A stretch of DNA of 64,000 bases. Origin: Schistocephalus solidus (Eukaryota; Platyhelminthes; Cestoda; Diphyllobothriidea; Diphyllobothriidae). Position 1 is the first letter of the stretch. Every line of letters starts with the position of its first letter. The position numbers were made by a program, and so were the translations under genes. The DNA lies in contig WEDG01007350.1 of the NCBI GenBank assembly GCA_017591395.1, forward strand, positions 1 to 64,000. Direction: 5' to 3'. The notes beneath the pieces are model-generated. The model made no database searches, was not told where the DNA came from, and worked only from the letters and a program-made list of their open reading frames with translations. This document shows, piece after piece, positions 1 to 13,439 of the stretch.

Positions 1-266
1 GCTCTAGTCTGAGTCCAGTACAACGGAACATACATGTTCCTAAAGCAGATCGGTGAGCCCACACTATTATCATATTCCCGATCACAAACGACAAAACAAC
101 GAGCCCGTGTTTCAATGGTAGAGTGTTTAACACAAATACCAAAGGTCGTGGTTCGAATCCCAGGTGTGCCACACTTGGGATTGAGTATGCTGGCTGATGA
201 CTTCTAATAAGCCACCCAATGGCCATTTCGCTCTCCATTGTCTTTGTCGGTTCATTTCATCATATG

Positions 267-3200
267 CTACACGTCGCTATGCGACCGCATCCGCGAGGGC
301 TCTAGTCTGAGCTCAGGGCACAAATGAACATACATGTTCTTAAAGCAGATCGGTGAGCCCCACACTATCATCATATTGCTGATCACAACCGACAAAACAA
401 CTTGGCCGTGTCTCAATTGAAGAGCGTTCGATTCAAATACCAAATGTCGCAGGCTCGAATACCAGGTGTGCCACACTTGGGATTGGGTATGAAAGGCTGA
501 TGTCGGCTAATAAGCCAGAAATGTCCATTCCGGTCTCCCTTCTATTTATCGGTTTCATTTTATCGTATGCTAAAAGTCGCTATGCGACCGCCTGCGGGGG
601 CTCTAGTCTGAGGTCCAGGGCACATCGGAACATACATGTTCCTTAAGCAGATCGGTGAGCCCCACACTATCATCATATTCCCGATCACAACCGACACAAC
701 AACGAGCCCGTGGCTCAATGGTAGATCGTTCGATTCAAATACTAAAGGTTGCGGGTTCGAATCACAGGTGTGCCACACTTTGGATTGGGTATGAATGGCA
801 GATGACGGCTAATAACCCAGAAATGGCCATTCCGGTCCCCCTTGTATTTGTCGGTTCCATTACATCAAATGCTACACGTCACTATGCGACTACCTGCGAG
901 GGATCTAGTCTGAGCTCCAGGGCACAACGGAACATACATGTTCCTTAAGCAGATCGGTGAGCCCCACACTATCATCATATTCCCGATCAGAACCGACAAA
1001 ACAACGAGCCCATGGCTCAATGGTAGAGCGTTCGACTCAAATACCAACGGTCGCGGGTTCCAATCCCATGTTTGCCATTTTTGTGATTGGGTAAGACATG
1101 CTAATGACGGCTTATAAACCAGAAATGGCCATTCCGATCTCCCTTGTCTTTGTCGGTTCCATTTAATCATATGCTACACGTCGCTATGCGACCGCCTGCG
1201 AGGGCTCTAGTATGAGCTCCAGGGCACAACGGAACATACATGTTCCTTAAGCAGATCGGTGAGCCCCACACTATCATCATATTCCCGATCAGAACCAAAA
1301 AAAAAACGAGCCCATGGCTCAATGGTAGAGCGTTCGACTTAAATACCAAAGGTCGCGATTTTGAATCCCAGGTGTGCCACACTGGGATTGAAAATGACTG
1401 GTTGATGACGGCTGATAAGCCAGAAATGGCCATTTCAGTCTCCCTTGTCTTTGTCGGTTCCAATTCATCATATGCTACACATCGCTATGCGTTCGCCTAC
1501 GAGGGCTCTAGTCTGAGCTCCAGGGCACAACGGAACATACATGTTCCTAAAGCAGATCGGTGAACCCCACACTATCATCATATTCCCGATCACAACCGAC
1601 AAAACAACGAGCCCGTTGCTCAATGGTGAAAGCGTTTCGACTCAAATACCAAAAGATCGCGGGTTCGAATCCCAGGTGTGCCACACTTGGGATTGGGTAT
1701 GACTGGCTGATGACGGCTAATAAGCCAGAAATGGCCATTCCGGTCTCCCTTGTCTTTGTCGGTTCCATTTAATCATATGCTACACGTCGCTATGCGACCG
1801 CCTGCGAGAGCTCTAGTCTGAGCTCTAGGGTACAACGGAACATACATGTTCCTTAAGCAGATCGGTGAGCCCCACACTATCATCATATTTCCCGATCACA
1901 ACCGAAAAAAACGAGCTCGTGGCTCAATGGTAGAGCGTTCGACTCAAATACCAAAGGTCGCGGGTTCGAATCCCAGGTGTGCCACACTTGGGATTGGGTA
2001 TGACTGGCTGATGACGGCTAATAAGCCAGAAATGGCCATTCCGATCTCCCTTGTCTTTCGTCGGTTCCATTTCATCATATGCTACACGTCGCTATGCGAC
2101 CCGCCTGCGAAAGGAGCTCTAGTCATGAGCTCCAGGGCACAAACGGAAACATACATGTTCCTTAAGCAGATCGGTGAGCCCCACACTATCATAATATTCC
2201 CAATCAGAAGCAAATAAAACAACGATCCTGTGGCTCAATGGTAGAGCGTTCGACTTAAATACCAAAGGTCGCGAGTTTGAATCCCAGGTGTGCACACTTG
2301 GGATTGTAAATGACTGGCTGATGACGGCTGCTAAGCCAGAAATGGCCATTCCGGAGTCCCTTGTCTTTGTCGGTTCCAATTCATCATATGCTTCACATCG
2401 CTATGCGTTCGCCTACGAGGGCTCTATTCTGAGCTCCAGGGCACAACGGAACATACATGTTCCTAAGCAGATCGGTGAGCCCCAACACTATCATCATATT
2501 CCCGATCACAACCGACAAAAACAACGAGGCCCGTGGCTCAATGGTAGAGCGTTCGTCTGAAATACCAAAAGATCGCGGGTTTCTGAATCCCAGGTGTGCC
2601 ACACTTGGGATAGGGGATGACCGGCTGATGACGGCTAAAAACCAGAAACTGCCATTCCGGTCCCCCAATGTCATTTTCGGTTCCATTTATCCTATGCTAC
2701 ACTTCGCTATGCGACCGCCTGCGAGGGCTCTAGTCTGAGCTCTAGGGTAAAACGGAACATACATGTTCCTAAAGCAGATCGGTGAGCCCCACACTATCAT
2801 CATATTGCTGATCACAACCGACAAAACAACTTGGCCGTGTCTCAATTGAAGAGCGTTCGATTCAAATACCAAATTTCGCTGGCTCGAATACCAGGTGTGC
2901 CACACTTGGGATTGGGTATGAAAGGCTGATGACGGCTAATAAGCCAGAAATGGCCATTCCGGTCTCCCTTTTATTTGTCGGTTTCATTTTCATCGTATGC
3001 TACAAGTCGCTATGCGACCGCCTGCGGGGGCTCTAGTCTGAGGTCCAGGGCACATCGGAACATACATGTTCCTTAAGCAGATCGGTGAGCCCCACACTAT
3101 CATCATATTCCCGATCACAACCGACACAACAACGAGCCCGTGGCTCAATGGTAGATCGTTCGATTCTAATACTAAAGGTCGCGGGTTCGAATCACAGGTG

Positions 3201-4860
3201 TGCCACACTTGGGATTGGGTATGACTGGCTGATGACGGCTAATAACCCAGAAATGGCCATTCCGGTCCCCCTTGTATTTGTCGGTTCCATTACATCATAT
3301 GCTACACATCACTATGCGACTACCTGCGAGGGCTCTAGTCTGAGCTCCAGGGCACAACGGAACATAAATGTTCCTTAAGCAGATCGGTGAGCCCCACACT
3401 ATCATCATATTCCCGATCACAACCGACAAAACAACGAGCCCGTGGCTCAATGGTAGAGCGTTCGACACAAATACCAACGGTCGCGGGTTCGAATCCCAGG
3501 TGTGCCACACTTGGGATTGGGTATGACTGGCTGATGACGGCAAATAAGCTAGAAATGGCCATTCCGATCTCCCTTGTCTTTGTCGCTTCCAATTCATCAT
3601 ATGCTACACATCGCTATGCGTTCGCTTACGAGGGCTCTAGTCTGAGCTCCAGTGCACAGCGGAACATACATGTTCCTAAAGCAGATCGGTGAACCCCACA
3701 CTTTCATCATATTCCCGATCACAACCGACAAAACAACGAGCCCATGGCTCAATGGTAGAGCGTTCGACTGAAATACCAAAAATCGCGGGTTCGAATCCCA
3801 GGTGTGCCACACTTGGGATTGGGTATGACTTGCTGATGACGGCTAATAACCAGAAATGGCCATTCCGGTCCCCCAATGTCTTTGTCGGTTCCATTTAATC
3901 ATATGCTACACGTCGCTATGCGACCGCCTGCGAGGGCTCTAGTCTGAGCTCTAGGGTGCAACGGAACATACATGTTCCTAAAGCAGATCAGTGAGCCCCA
4001 CACTATTATCATATTCCCGATCACAACCGACAAAACAAAGAGCCCGTGGCTGAATGGTAGAGCGTTTAACACAAATACCAAAGGTCGCGGGTTCGAATCC
4101 CAGGTGTGCCACACTTGGGATTGAGTATGACTGGCTGATGACGTCTAATAAGCCACGCAATGGCTATTTCGGTCTCCATTGTCTTTGTCGGTTCATTTCA
4201 TCATATGCTACACGTCGCTATGCGACCACCTGCGAGGGCTCTAGTCTGAGCTCCAGGGCACATCGGAACATACATGTTCCCTAAGCAGATCGGTAAGCCC
4301 CACACTATCATCATATTCCTGATCACAACCGACACAACAACGAGCCCGTTGCTCAATGGTAGATCGTTCGATTCAATTACCAAAGGTTGCGGGTTCGAAT
4401 CACAGGTGTGCCACACTTGGGATTAGGTATGAATGGCTGATGACGGCTAATAAGCCAGAAATGGCCATTCCGGTCTCGCTTGTCTTAGTCGGTTCCATTA
4501 CATCATATGCTACACGTAGCTATGCGACCGCCTGCGAGGGCTCTAGTCTGAGCTCTAGGGTACAACGGAACATACATGTTCCTAAAGCAGATCGGTGAGC
4601 CCCACACTATCATCATATTCCCGATCACAACCGACAAAACAACGAGCCCGTGGCTCAATGGTAGAGCGTTTAACACAAATACCAAAGGTTGCGGGTTCGA
4701 ATCCCAGGTGTGCCACACTTGGGATTGAGTATGACTGGCTGATGACGTCTAATAAGCCAGAAATGGCCATTTCGCTCTCCTTTGTCTTTGTCGGTTCGTT
4801 TCATCATATGCTACACGTCGCTATGCGACCGCCTGCTTGGGCTCCAGTCTGAGCTCCAGG
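267..4860 (+). repeat. Higher-order repeat, 8-unit period of about 2430 bp
   Basis: Unit-specific variants recur at a fixed offset. The segment near 362-480 with TTGGCCGTGTCTCAATTGAAG reappears near 2808-2905. The CCGACACAACAACG / GGTAGATCG unit at about 655-778 reappears at 3085-3208. The unit at 865-1170 matches 3295-3600. The offset is about 2430 bp, which is eight units. This is the pattern expected from unequal crossing-over of multi-unit blocks in satellite DNA. Confidence 0.7.
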
Positions 4861-5558
4861 GCACAACGGAGCACACATGTTCCTTTAGCAGATCGGAAAG
4901 CTCCACACAATCATCATATTCCTGATCAAAACCGACAAAACGACGAGCCCGTGGCTCAATGGAAGTTTCGTTTGACTCAAATACGAAAGGTCGCGGGTTC
5001 AAATCCAGGTCTTTCACACTTGGGACATGGTATGACTGGTTGATGACGGCTAATAAGCCAGAAATGGCCATTCAGGTCTCGCTTGTCTTTGTCGGTTTCA
5101 TTTTATCATATGCTACACGTCGCAAGCGATCGCCTGCGAGGGCTCTTGTCTGAGCTTCAGGGCACAACGGAACAAACATGTTCCTTAAGCAGATCGCTGA
5201 TCCCCACACTATCATCATATTCCCGATCACAACCGACAAAACAACGAGCCCGTGGCTCAATGGTAGAGCTTTCAAATCAAATACCAAAGGTTGCGGGTTC
5301 GAATCACAAGTGTGCCACTCTTGGGATTGGGTATGACTGGCAGATGATGGCTCATAACCCAGAAATGGCTATTCTGGGCTCCCTTGTCTTTGTCGGTTCC
5401 ATTTCATCATATGCTACAAGTCGCTATGCGACTACCTGCGAGGTGTCTAGTCTGAGCTCCAGGGCACAACGGAGCAAACATGTTCCTTAAGCAGATCGTT
5501 GAGCCCCACACTATCATCATATTCCCGATCACAACCGAAAAAACAACGAGCCTGTGGC

Positions 5559-8500
5559 TCAATGGTAGAGCGTATGACTCAAATACCAACGGTCGCGTGT
5601 TTGAATCCCAGATTTTCCACACTTATGATTGGGTATCTTGCTGATGACGGCTAATAAACCAGAAATGGCGATTCCGGTCCCCCTTGAATTTGTCGGTTCT
5701 ATTTCATCATAACCTACACGTCGCATTGGGACCACCTGTGAGGGCTCTAGTCTGAGCTCCAGGGCACGACGGAACATACATGTTTCTTAAGCGGATCGGT
5801 GAGCCCCACACTATCCTCATTTTCCCGATAAGAACCAACAAAAAAACGAGCTCGGGGCTCAATGGTAGATCGTTTGACTCAAATACCAAAGGTCGCGAGT
5901 TTGAATCCCAGGTGTGCCACACTTGGGATTGGGTATGACTGGCTGATGACGGCTACTAAGCTAGAAATGGCCATTCCGATCTCCCTTGTCTTTCGTCGGT
6001 TCCATATAATCATATGCCACACGTTGCTATGTGACCGCATGCAAAGGGCTCTAGTATGAGCTCCAGCGCACAACGGAACATACATGTTCCTTAAGCAGAT
6101 CGGCGAGCCCCACACTATCATCATATTCCCGATCAAAACCATCAAAATCAACGAGCCCGTGGCCCAATGGTGGAGCGTTTGACTCAAATACCAAAGGTCG
6201 TGTGTTTGAATCCCAGTTGTGCCACACTTGGGATTGAGTATGACTGGCTGATGACGGCTAATAAGCCAGAAATGGCCATTCCGGAGTCCCTTGTCTGTGT
6301 CGGTTTGCATTCATCATATGCTACACGTCGCTACCGACCGCCTGCGAGGGCTCTAGTCTGAGCTCCAGGGCACACCGGAACATACATGTTCCTTAAGCAG
6401 ATCGGTGAGCCCAACACTATCATCATATTCCCGATCACAACCGACAAAACAACGAGCCCGTGGCTCAATGGTAGAGCGTTCGACTCAAAAACCAAAGGTC
6501 GCTGTTTCGAATCCCAGGCGTGCCACACTTGTGATTGGGTATGACTGGCTGATGATGACTAATAAGCCAGAAATGGCCATTCCGGTCCCCCTTGTATTTG
6601 TCGGTTCCATTTCATCATAAGCTACACGTTGCTATGGGACCACCTGCGAGAACTCTAATCTGAGCTCCAGGGCACAATGGAACATACATGTTCCTTAAGC
6701 AGATCGGTGAGCCCCACACTATCATCATATTCCCGATCACAACCGACAAAACAACGAGCCTTTGGCTTAATGGTAGAGCGTTCGATTCAAATACCAAAGG
6801 TCATGAGTTTAAATCCCAGGTTTTCCACACTTGGGATTGAGTATGACTGGCTGATGACGGCGTATAAGCCAGAAATGGCCATTCCAGTCTTCTTTGTCTT
6901 TGTCGGTTCTAATTCATCATATGCTATACGTCACTATGCGACCGCCTGCGAGGGCTCTAGTCTGAACTCTAGGGCACAACGAAACAAACATGTTCCTTAA
7001 GCAGATCGGTGAGCCCCACACTATCATCATATTCCCGATCACAACCGACAAAACAACGAGCCCGTGGCTCAATGGTAGAGCGTTCGACTCAAAAACCAAA
7101 GGTCGCGAGTTTGAATCCCAGGTGTGCCACACTTGGGATTGGGTATGACTGGCTGATGACGGCTAATAAGCCAGAAATGGCCATTCCGGGGTCCTTTGTC
7201 TTTGTCGGTTCGAATTCATCATATGCTACACGTTGCTATGGGTGCACCTGCGAGAACTCTAGTCTGAGCTCCGGGGCACAACGGAACATATATATTCCTT
7301 AAGCAGATCGGTGAGCCCAACACTAACATCATATTCCCGTTCACAACCGACAAAACAACGGGGCCGTGGCTCAAAGGTAGAGCGTTCGATTCAAATACCA
7401 AAGGTTGCGGGTTCGAATCCCAGGTGTGCCACACTTGGGATTGGGTATGACTGGCTGATGATGTCTATTTAGCCAGAAATGGACATTCTGATTTCCCTTG
7501 TCTTTGTCGGTTCCATTTAATCATATGCTACACTTCGCTATGCGACCGCATGCAAAGGGCTCTAGTCTGAGCTCCAGGGCACAGCGGAACATACATATTC
7601 CTTAAGCAGATCGGTGAGCCACGCACTATCATCTAATTCCCGATCAGAACCAACAAAACAACGTGCCTGTGGCTCAATGGTAGTGCGTCTGACTAAAATT
7701 CCAACGGTCACGTGTTTGAATCCCAGAAGTGCCACACTTAGGATTGGGTATCTGGCTGATGACGGCTAATAAACCAGAAATGGCCATTCCGGTCCCCCTT
7801 GAATTTTTCGGTTCTATTTCATCATAACCTACACGTCGCATTGGGACCACCTGTGAGGGCTCTAGTATGAGCTCCAGGGCACAACGGAACATACATGTTT
7901 CTTAAGCAGATCGGTGAGCCCCACACTATCCTCATTTTCCGGATGAGAACCAACAAAACAACGAGCTCGGGGCTCAATGGTAGAGCGTTTGACTCAAATA
8001 CCAAAGGTCACGAGTTTGAATCCCAGGTGTGCCACAATTGGGATTGGGTATGACTGGCTGATGACGGCTAATAAGGTAGAAATGGCCATTCCGATCTCCC
8101 TTGTCTTCGTCGGTTTCATATAATAATATGCCACACGTTGCTTTGTGACCGCATGCAAAGGGCTCTAGTATGAGCTCCAGCGCACAACGGAACAAACATG
8201 TTCCTTAAGCAGATCGGTGAGCCCCACACTATCATCATATTCCCGATCAAAACCATCTAAACAACGAGCCCGTGGCTAAATGGTGGAGCACTTGACTCAA
8301 ATACCAAAGGTCGTGTGTTTGAATACCAGTTGTGCCACACTTGGGATTGAGTATGACTGGCAGATGACGGCTAATAAGCCAGAAATGGCCATTCCGGAGT
8401 CCCTTGTCTTTGTCGGTTCGAATTCATCATATGCTACACGTCGCTATGCGACCGCCTGCGAGGGCTCTAGTCTGAGCTCCAGGGCACAACGGAACATACA

Positions 8501-9560
8501 TGTTCCTTAAGCAGATCGGTGAGCCCCACACTATCATCATATTCCCGATTAAACCATCAAAACAACGAGCCCGTGGCTTAATGGTGGAGCGTTAAACTTT
8601 AATACCAAAGCTTATGAGTTTAAATCCCAGGTTTTCCACACTTGGGTTTGAGTATGACTGGCTGATGACGGCTAATAAGCCAGAAATGGCCATTCTTGTC
8701 TTCTTTGTCTTTGTCGGTTCTAATTCATCATATGCTATACGTCGCTATGCGACCGCCTGCGAGGGCCCTAGTCTGAGCTCCAGGGCACAACGGAACATGC
8801 ATGTTCCTTAAGCAGATCGGTGAGCCCCACACTATCATCATATTCCCGATCACAACCGACAAAACAACGGGCCCGTGGCTCAAAGGTAGAGCGTTCGATT
8901 CAAATACCAAAGGTTGCGGGTTCCAATCCCAGGTGTGCCACACTTGGGATTGGGTATGACTGGCTGATGATGTCTATTTAGCCAGAAATGGACATTCTGA
9001 TTTCCCTTGTCTTTGTCGGTTCCATTTAATCATATGCTACACTTCGCTATGCGACCGCATGCAAAGGGCTCTAGTCTGAGCTCCAGGGCACAGCGGAACA
9101 TACATATTCCTTAAGCAGATCGGTGAGCCACGCACTATCATCATATTCCCGATCAGAACCATCAAAACGACGTGCCTGTGGCTCAATGGTAGAGCGTATG
9201 ACTCAAATACCAACGGTCGCGTGTTTGAATCACAGATGTGCCACACTTAGGATTGGGTATCAGGCTGATGACGGCTAATAAACCAGAAATGGCCATTCCG
9301 GTCCCCCTTGAATTTGTCGGTTCTATTTCATCATAACCTACACGTCGCATTGGGACCACCTGTGAGGGCTCTAGTCTGAGCTACAGGGCACAACGGAACA
9401 TACAGTTTTCTTAAGCAGATCGGTGAGCCCCAAACTGTCCTCATTTTCCCGATGAGAACCAGCAAAACAACGAGCTCGGGGCTCAGTGGTAGAGCGTTTG
9501 ACTCAAATACCAAAGGTCGCGTGTTTGAATCCCAGGTGTGCCACGCTTAAGAATTGGGTA
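5559..9560 (+). repeat. Higher-order repeats with 7-unit and 5-unit offsets
   Basis: A distinctive unit with CCCCCTTGAATTT, CATAACCTACACGTCGCATT and GGGACCACCTGTGAG occurs near 5680-5745, 7790-7855 and 9300-9365. The offsets are about 2115 bp (seven units) and 1509 bp (five units). The adjoining GATGTCTATTTAGCCAG unit near 7457 recurs near 8966, again at five units. Groups of units were therefore copied together. Confidence 0.65.
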
Positions 9561-10884
9561 TGACTGGCTGATGACGGCTAATAAGCTAGAAATGGCCATT
9601 CCGATCTCCCTTGTCTTTGTCGGTTCCATATAATCATATGCTACACGTCGCTATGCGACCGCATGCAAAGGGCTCTAGTATGAGCTCCAGGGCACAACGG
9701 AACAAACATGTTCCTTAAGCAGATCGGTGAGCCCCACACTATCATCATATTCCCGATCAGAACCATCAAAACAACGAGCCCGTGGCTCAAAGGTGAAGCG
9801 TTCGACTCAAATACCAAAGGGCGTGAGTTTGAATCCGAGGTGTGCCACACTTGGGATTGGGTATGACTGGCTGATGACGGCTAATAAGCCAGAAATGGCC
9901 ATTCCGGTCTCCCTTGTCTTTGTCGGTTCTAATTCATCATATGCTATACGTCGCAATGCGACCGCCTGTAAGGGCTCTAGTCTGAGCTCCAGCGCACAAC
10001 GCAACATACATGTTCCCTAAAGCAGATCGGTTAGCCCCACACTATCATCATATTCCCGATCAGAACCATCAAAACAACGAGCCCGTGGCTCAAAGGTGAA
10101 GCGTTCGACTCAAATACCAAAGGGCGTGAGTTTGAATCCCAGGTGTGCCAAACTTGGGATTGAGTATGACTGGCTGATGACGGCTAATAAGCCAGAAATG
10201 GCCATTCCGGTCTCCCTTGTCTTTGTCGGTTCTAATTCATCATATGCTATACGTCGCAATGCGACCGCCTGCGAGGGCTCTAGTCTGAGCTCCAGGGCAC
10301 AACGGAACATACATGTTCCTTAAGCAGATCGGTGAGCCCCACACTATCATCATATTCCCGATCAGAACCGACAAAACAACGAGCCCGTGGGTCAATGTTT
10401 GAGCGATTGAACCAAATACTAAAGGTCGCTTGTTCGAATACCAGGTGTGCCACACTTGGGATTGGGTATGACTGGCTGATGACGGCTTATAACCAGAAAT
10501 GGCCATTCCGGTCCCCCAATGTCTTTGTCGGTTCCATTTAATCATATGCTACACGTCGCTATGCGACCGCCTGCGAGGGCTCTAGTCTGAGCTCCAGGGC
10601 ACAACGGAACATACATGTTCCTTAAGCAGATCAGTGAGCCCCACACTATCATCATATTCCCGATCAAAACCATCAAAACAACGAGCCTGTGGCTCAATGG
10701 TGGAGCGTTTGACTCAAAAACCAAAGGTCGCGGTTTCGAATCCCAGGCGTGCCACACTTGGGATGGGGTATGACTGGCTGATGACGGCAAATAAGCCAGA
10801 AATGGCCATTCCGGTCTCCCCTATGTCTTTGTCGGTTCCATTTCATCATATGCCACACGTTGCTATGTGACCGCATGCAGAGGG

Positions 10885-11635
10885 CTCTGCTATGAGCTCC
10901 AGCGCACAACGGAACATACATGTTCCTTAAGCAGATCGGTGAGCCCGAAACTATCATCATATTCCCGATCAAAACGATCAAAACAACAAGCCCGTGGCTC
11001 AATGGTGGAGCGTTTGACTCAAAAACCAAAGGTCGCGGTTTCGAATCCCAGTTGTGCCACATTTGGGATTGAGTATGACTGGCTGATGACGGCTAATAAG
11101 CCAGAAATGGCCATTCCGAGTCTCCCTTGTCTTTGTCGGTTCCAATTCATCATATGCTACACGTCGCTATGCGACCGCCTGCGAGGGCTCTAGTCTGAGC
11201 TCCAGGGCACAACGGAACATACATGTTCCTTAAGCAGATCGGTGAGCCCCACACTATCATCATATTCTCGATCACAACCGACAAAACAACGAGCCCGTGG
11301 CTCAATGGTAGAGCGTTCGACTCAAAAACCAAAGGTTGCGGTTTCGAATCCCAGGCGTGCCACACTTGGGATTGGGTATGACTGGCTGATGACGGCAAAT
11401 AAGCCAAAAATGGCCATTCTGGTTCCCCAATGTCTTTCGTTGGTTCCATTTAATCATATGCCACACGTTGCTATGTGACCGCATGCAAAGGGCTCTGGTA
11501 TGAGCTCCAGCGCACAACGGAACATACATGTTCCTTAAGCAGATCGGTGAGCCCGAAACTATCATCATATTCCCGATCAAAACGATCAAAACAACAAGCC
11601 CGTGGCTCAATGGTGGAGCGTTTGACTCAAATACC
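10885..11635 (+). repeat. Two-unit duplication inside the array
   Basis: The variant string with GAGCCCGAAACTATC, GATCAAAACGATC and AACAAGCCCGTGG is present near 10940-11000 and again about 608 bp later. No other units in the array carry this combination. It marks a recent two-unit block copy. A single-unit copy with GGTGAAGCG and AAAGGGCGTGAG is likewise present at about 9792 and again 302 bp on. Confidence 0.6.
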
Positions 11636-13439
11636 AAAGGTCGTGTGTTTGAATCCCAGTTGTGCCTCAATTTGGGATTGAGTATGACTGGCTGATGATG
11701 GCTAATAAGCCAGAAATGGCCATTCCGGATTCCCTTGTCTTCGTCTGTTTAAATTCATCAAATGCTACACGTCGCTATGCGACCGCCTGCGACGGCTCTT
11801 GTCTGAGCTCCAGGGCACAACGGAACATACATTTTCCTTAAGCAGATCGGTGAGCCCCACACTATCATCATATTCCCGATCACAACCGACAAAACAACGA
11901 GCCCGTGGCTCAATGGTAGAGCTTTCGACTCTAAAACCAAAGGTCGCGGTTCGAATCCCAGGCGTGCAACACTTGGGATTGGGTATGACTGGCTAATGAC
12001 GGCTAATAAGCCAGAAATGGCCATTCCGGTCCCCCTTGTATTTGTCGGTTCCATTTCATCATAAGCTACACGTCGCATTGCGACCGCATGCAGAGGGCTC
12101 TAGTATGAGCTCCAGCGCACAACGCAACATACATTTTCCTTAAGCAGATCGGTGAGCCCCAAACTATCATCATATTCCCGATCACAACCGACACTACAAC
12201 GAGTCCGTGGCTCAATGGTAGAGCGTTCGACTCAAATACCAAAGGTCGAGGGTTCGAATCCCAGGTGTGCCACACTTGGGATTGGGTATGACTGGCTGAT
12301 AACGGCTAATAAGCCAGAAATGGCCATTCCGATCTCCCTTGTCTTCGTCGGTTCCATTTAATCATATGCTACACGTGGCTATGCGAACGCATGCAGAGGG
12401 CTCTAGTATGAGATCCAGCGCACAACGCAACATACATTTTCCTAAAGCAGATCGGTAAGCCCCACACTATCATCATATTCCCGATCAGAACCATCAAAAC
12501 AACAAGCCCGTGGCTCAAAGTTGGAGCGTTCGAATCAAATACCAAAGGTCATTAGTTTGAATCCCAGGTGTGCCAAACTTGGGATTGGATATGACTGGCT
12601 GATGACGGCTAATAAGCCAGAAATGGCCATTCCGGTCTCCCTTGTCTTTGTCGGTTCCATTTCATCATATGCTACACGTCGCTATGCGACCGCCTGCGAG
12701 AGCTCTAGTCTGAGCTCCAGGGCACAACGGAACATACATGTTCCTTAAGCAGATCGGTGAGCCCCACACTATCATCATATTCCCGATCACAACCGACAAA
12801 ACAACGAGCCCGTGGCTCAATTGTGGAGCGGTTGACTCAAATACCAAAGGTCGTGTGTTTAAATCCCAGTTGTGCCTCATTTGGGATTGAGTATGACTGG
12901 CTGATGACGGCTTATAAGCCAGAAATGGCCATTCCGGGGTCCCTTGTCTTTGTCTGTTCGAATTCATCATATGCTACACGTCGCTATGCGACCGCCTGCG
13001 AGGGCTCTAGTCTGAACTCCAGGGCACAACGGAACATACATGTTCCTTAAGCAGATCGGTGAGCCCCACACTATCATCATATTCCCGATCACAACCGACA
13101 AAACATTGAGCCCGTGGCTCAATGGTAGAGCGTTCGACTCAAAAACCAAAGGTCGCGGTTTTGAATCCCAGGTGTGCCACACTTGGGATTGGGTATGACT
13201 GGCTGATAACGGCTAAAAAGCCAGAAATGGCCATTCCGATCTCCCTTGTCTTCGTCGGTTCCATTTAATCATATGCTACACGTGGCTATGCGACCGCATG
13301 CAAAGGGCTCTAGTATGAGCTCCAGGGCACAACGCAACATAAATTTTCCTGAAGCAGATCGGTAAGCCCCACACTATCATCATATTCCCGATCAGAACCA
13401 TCAAAACAACGAGCCCGTGGCTCAAAGGTAGGCGTTCGA

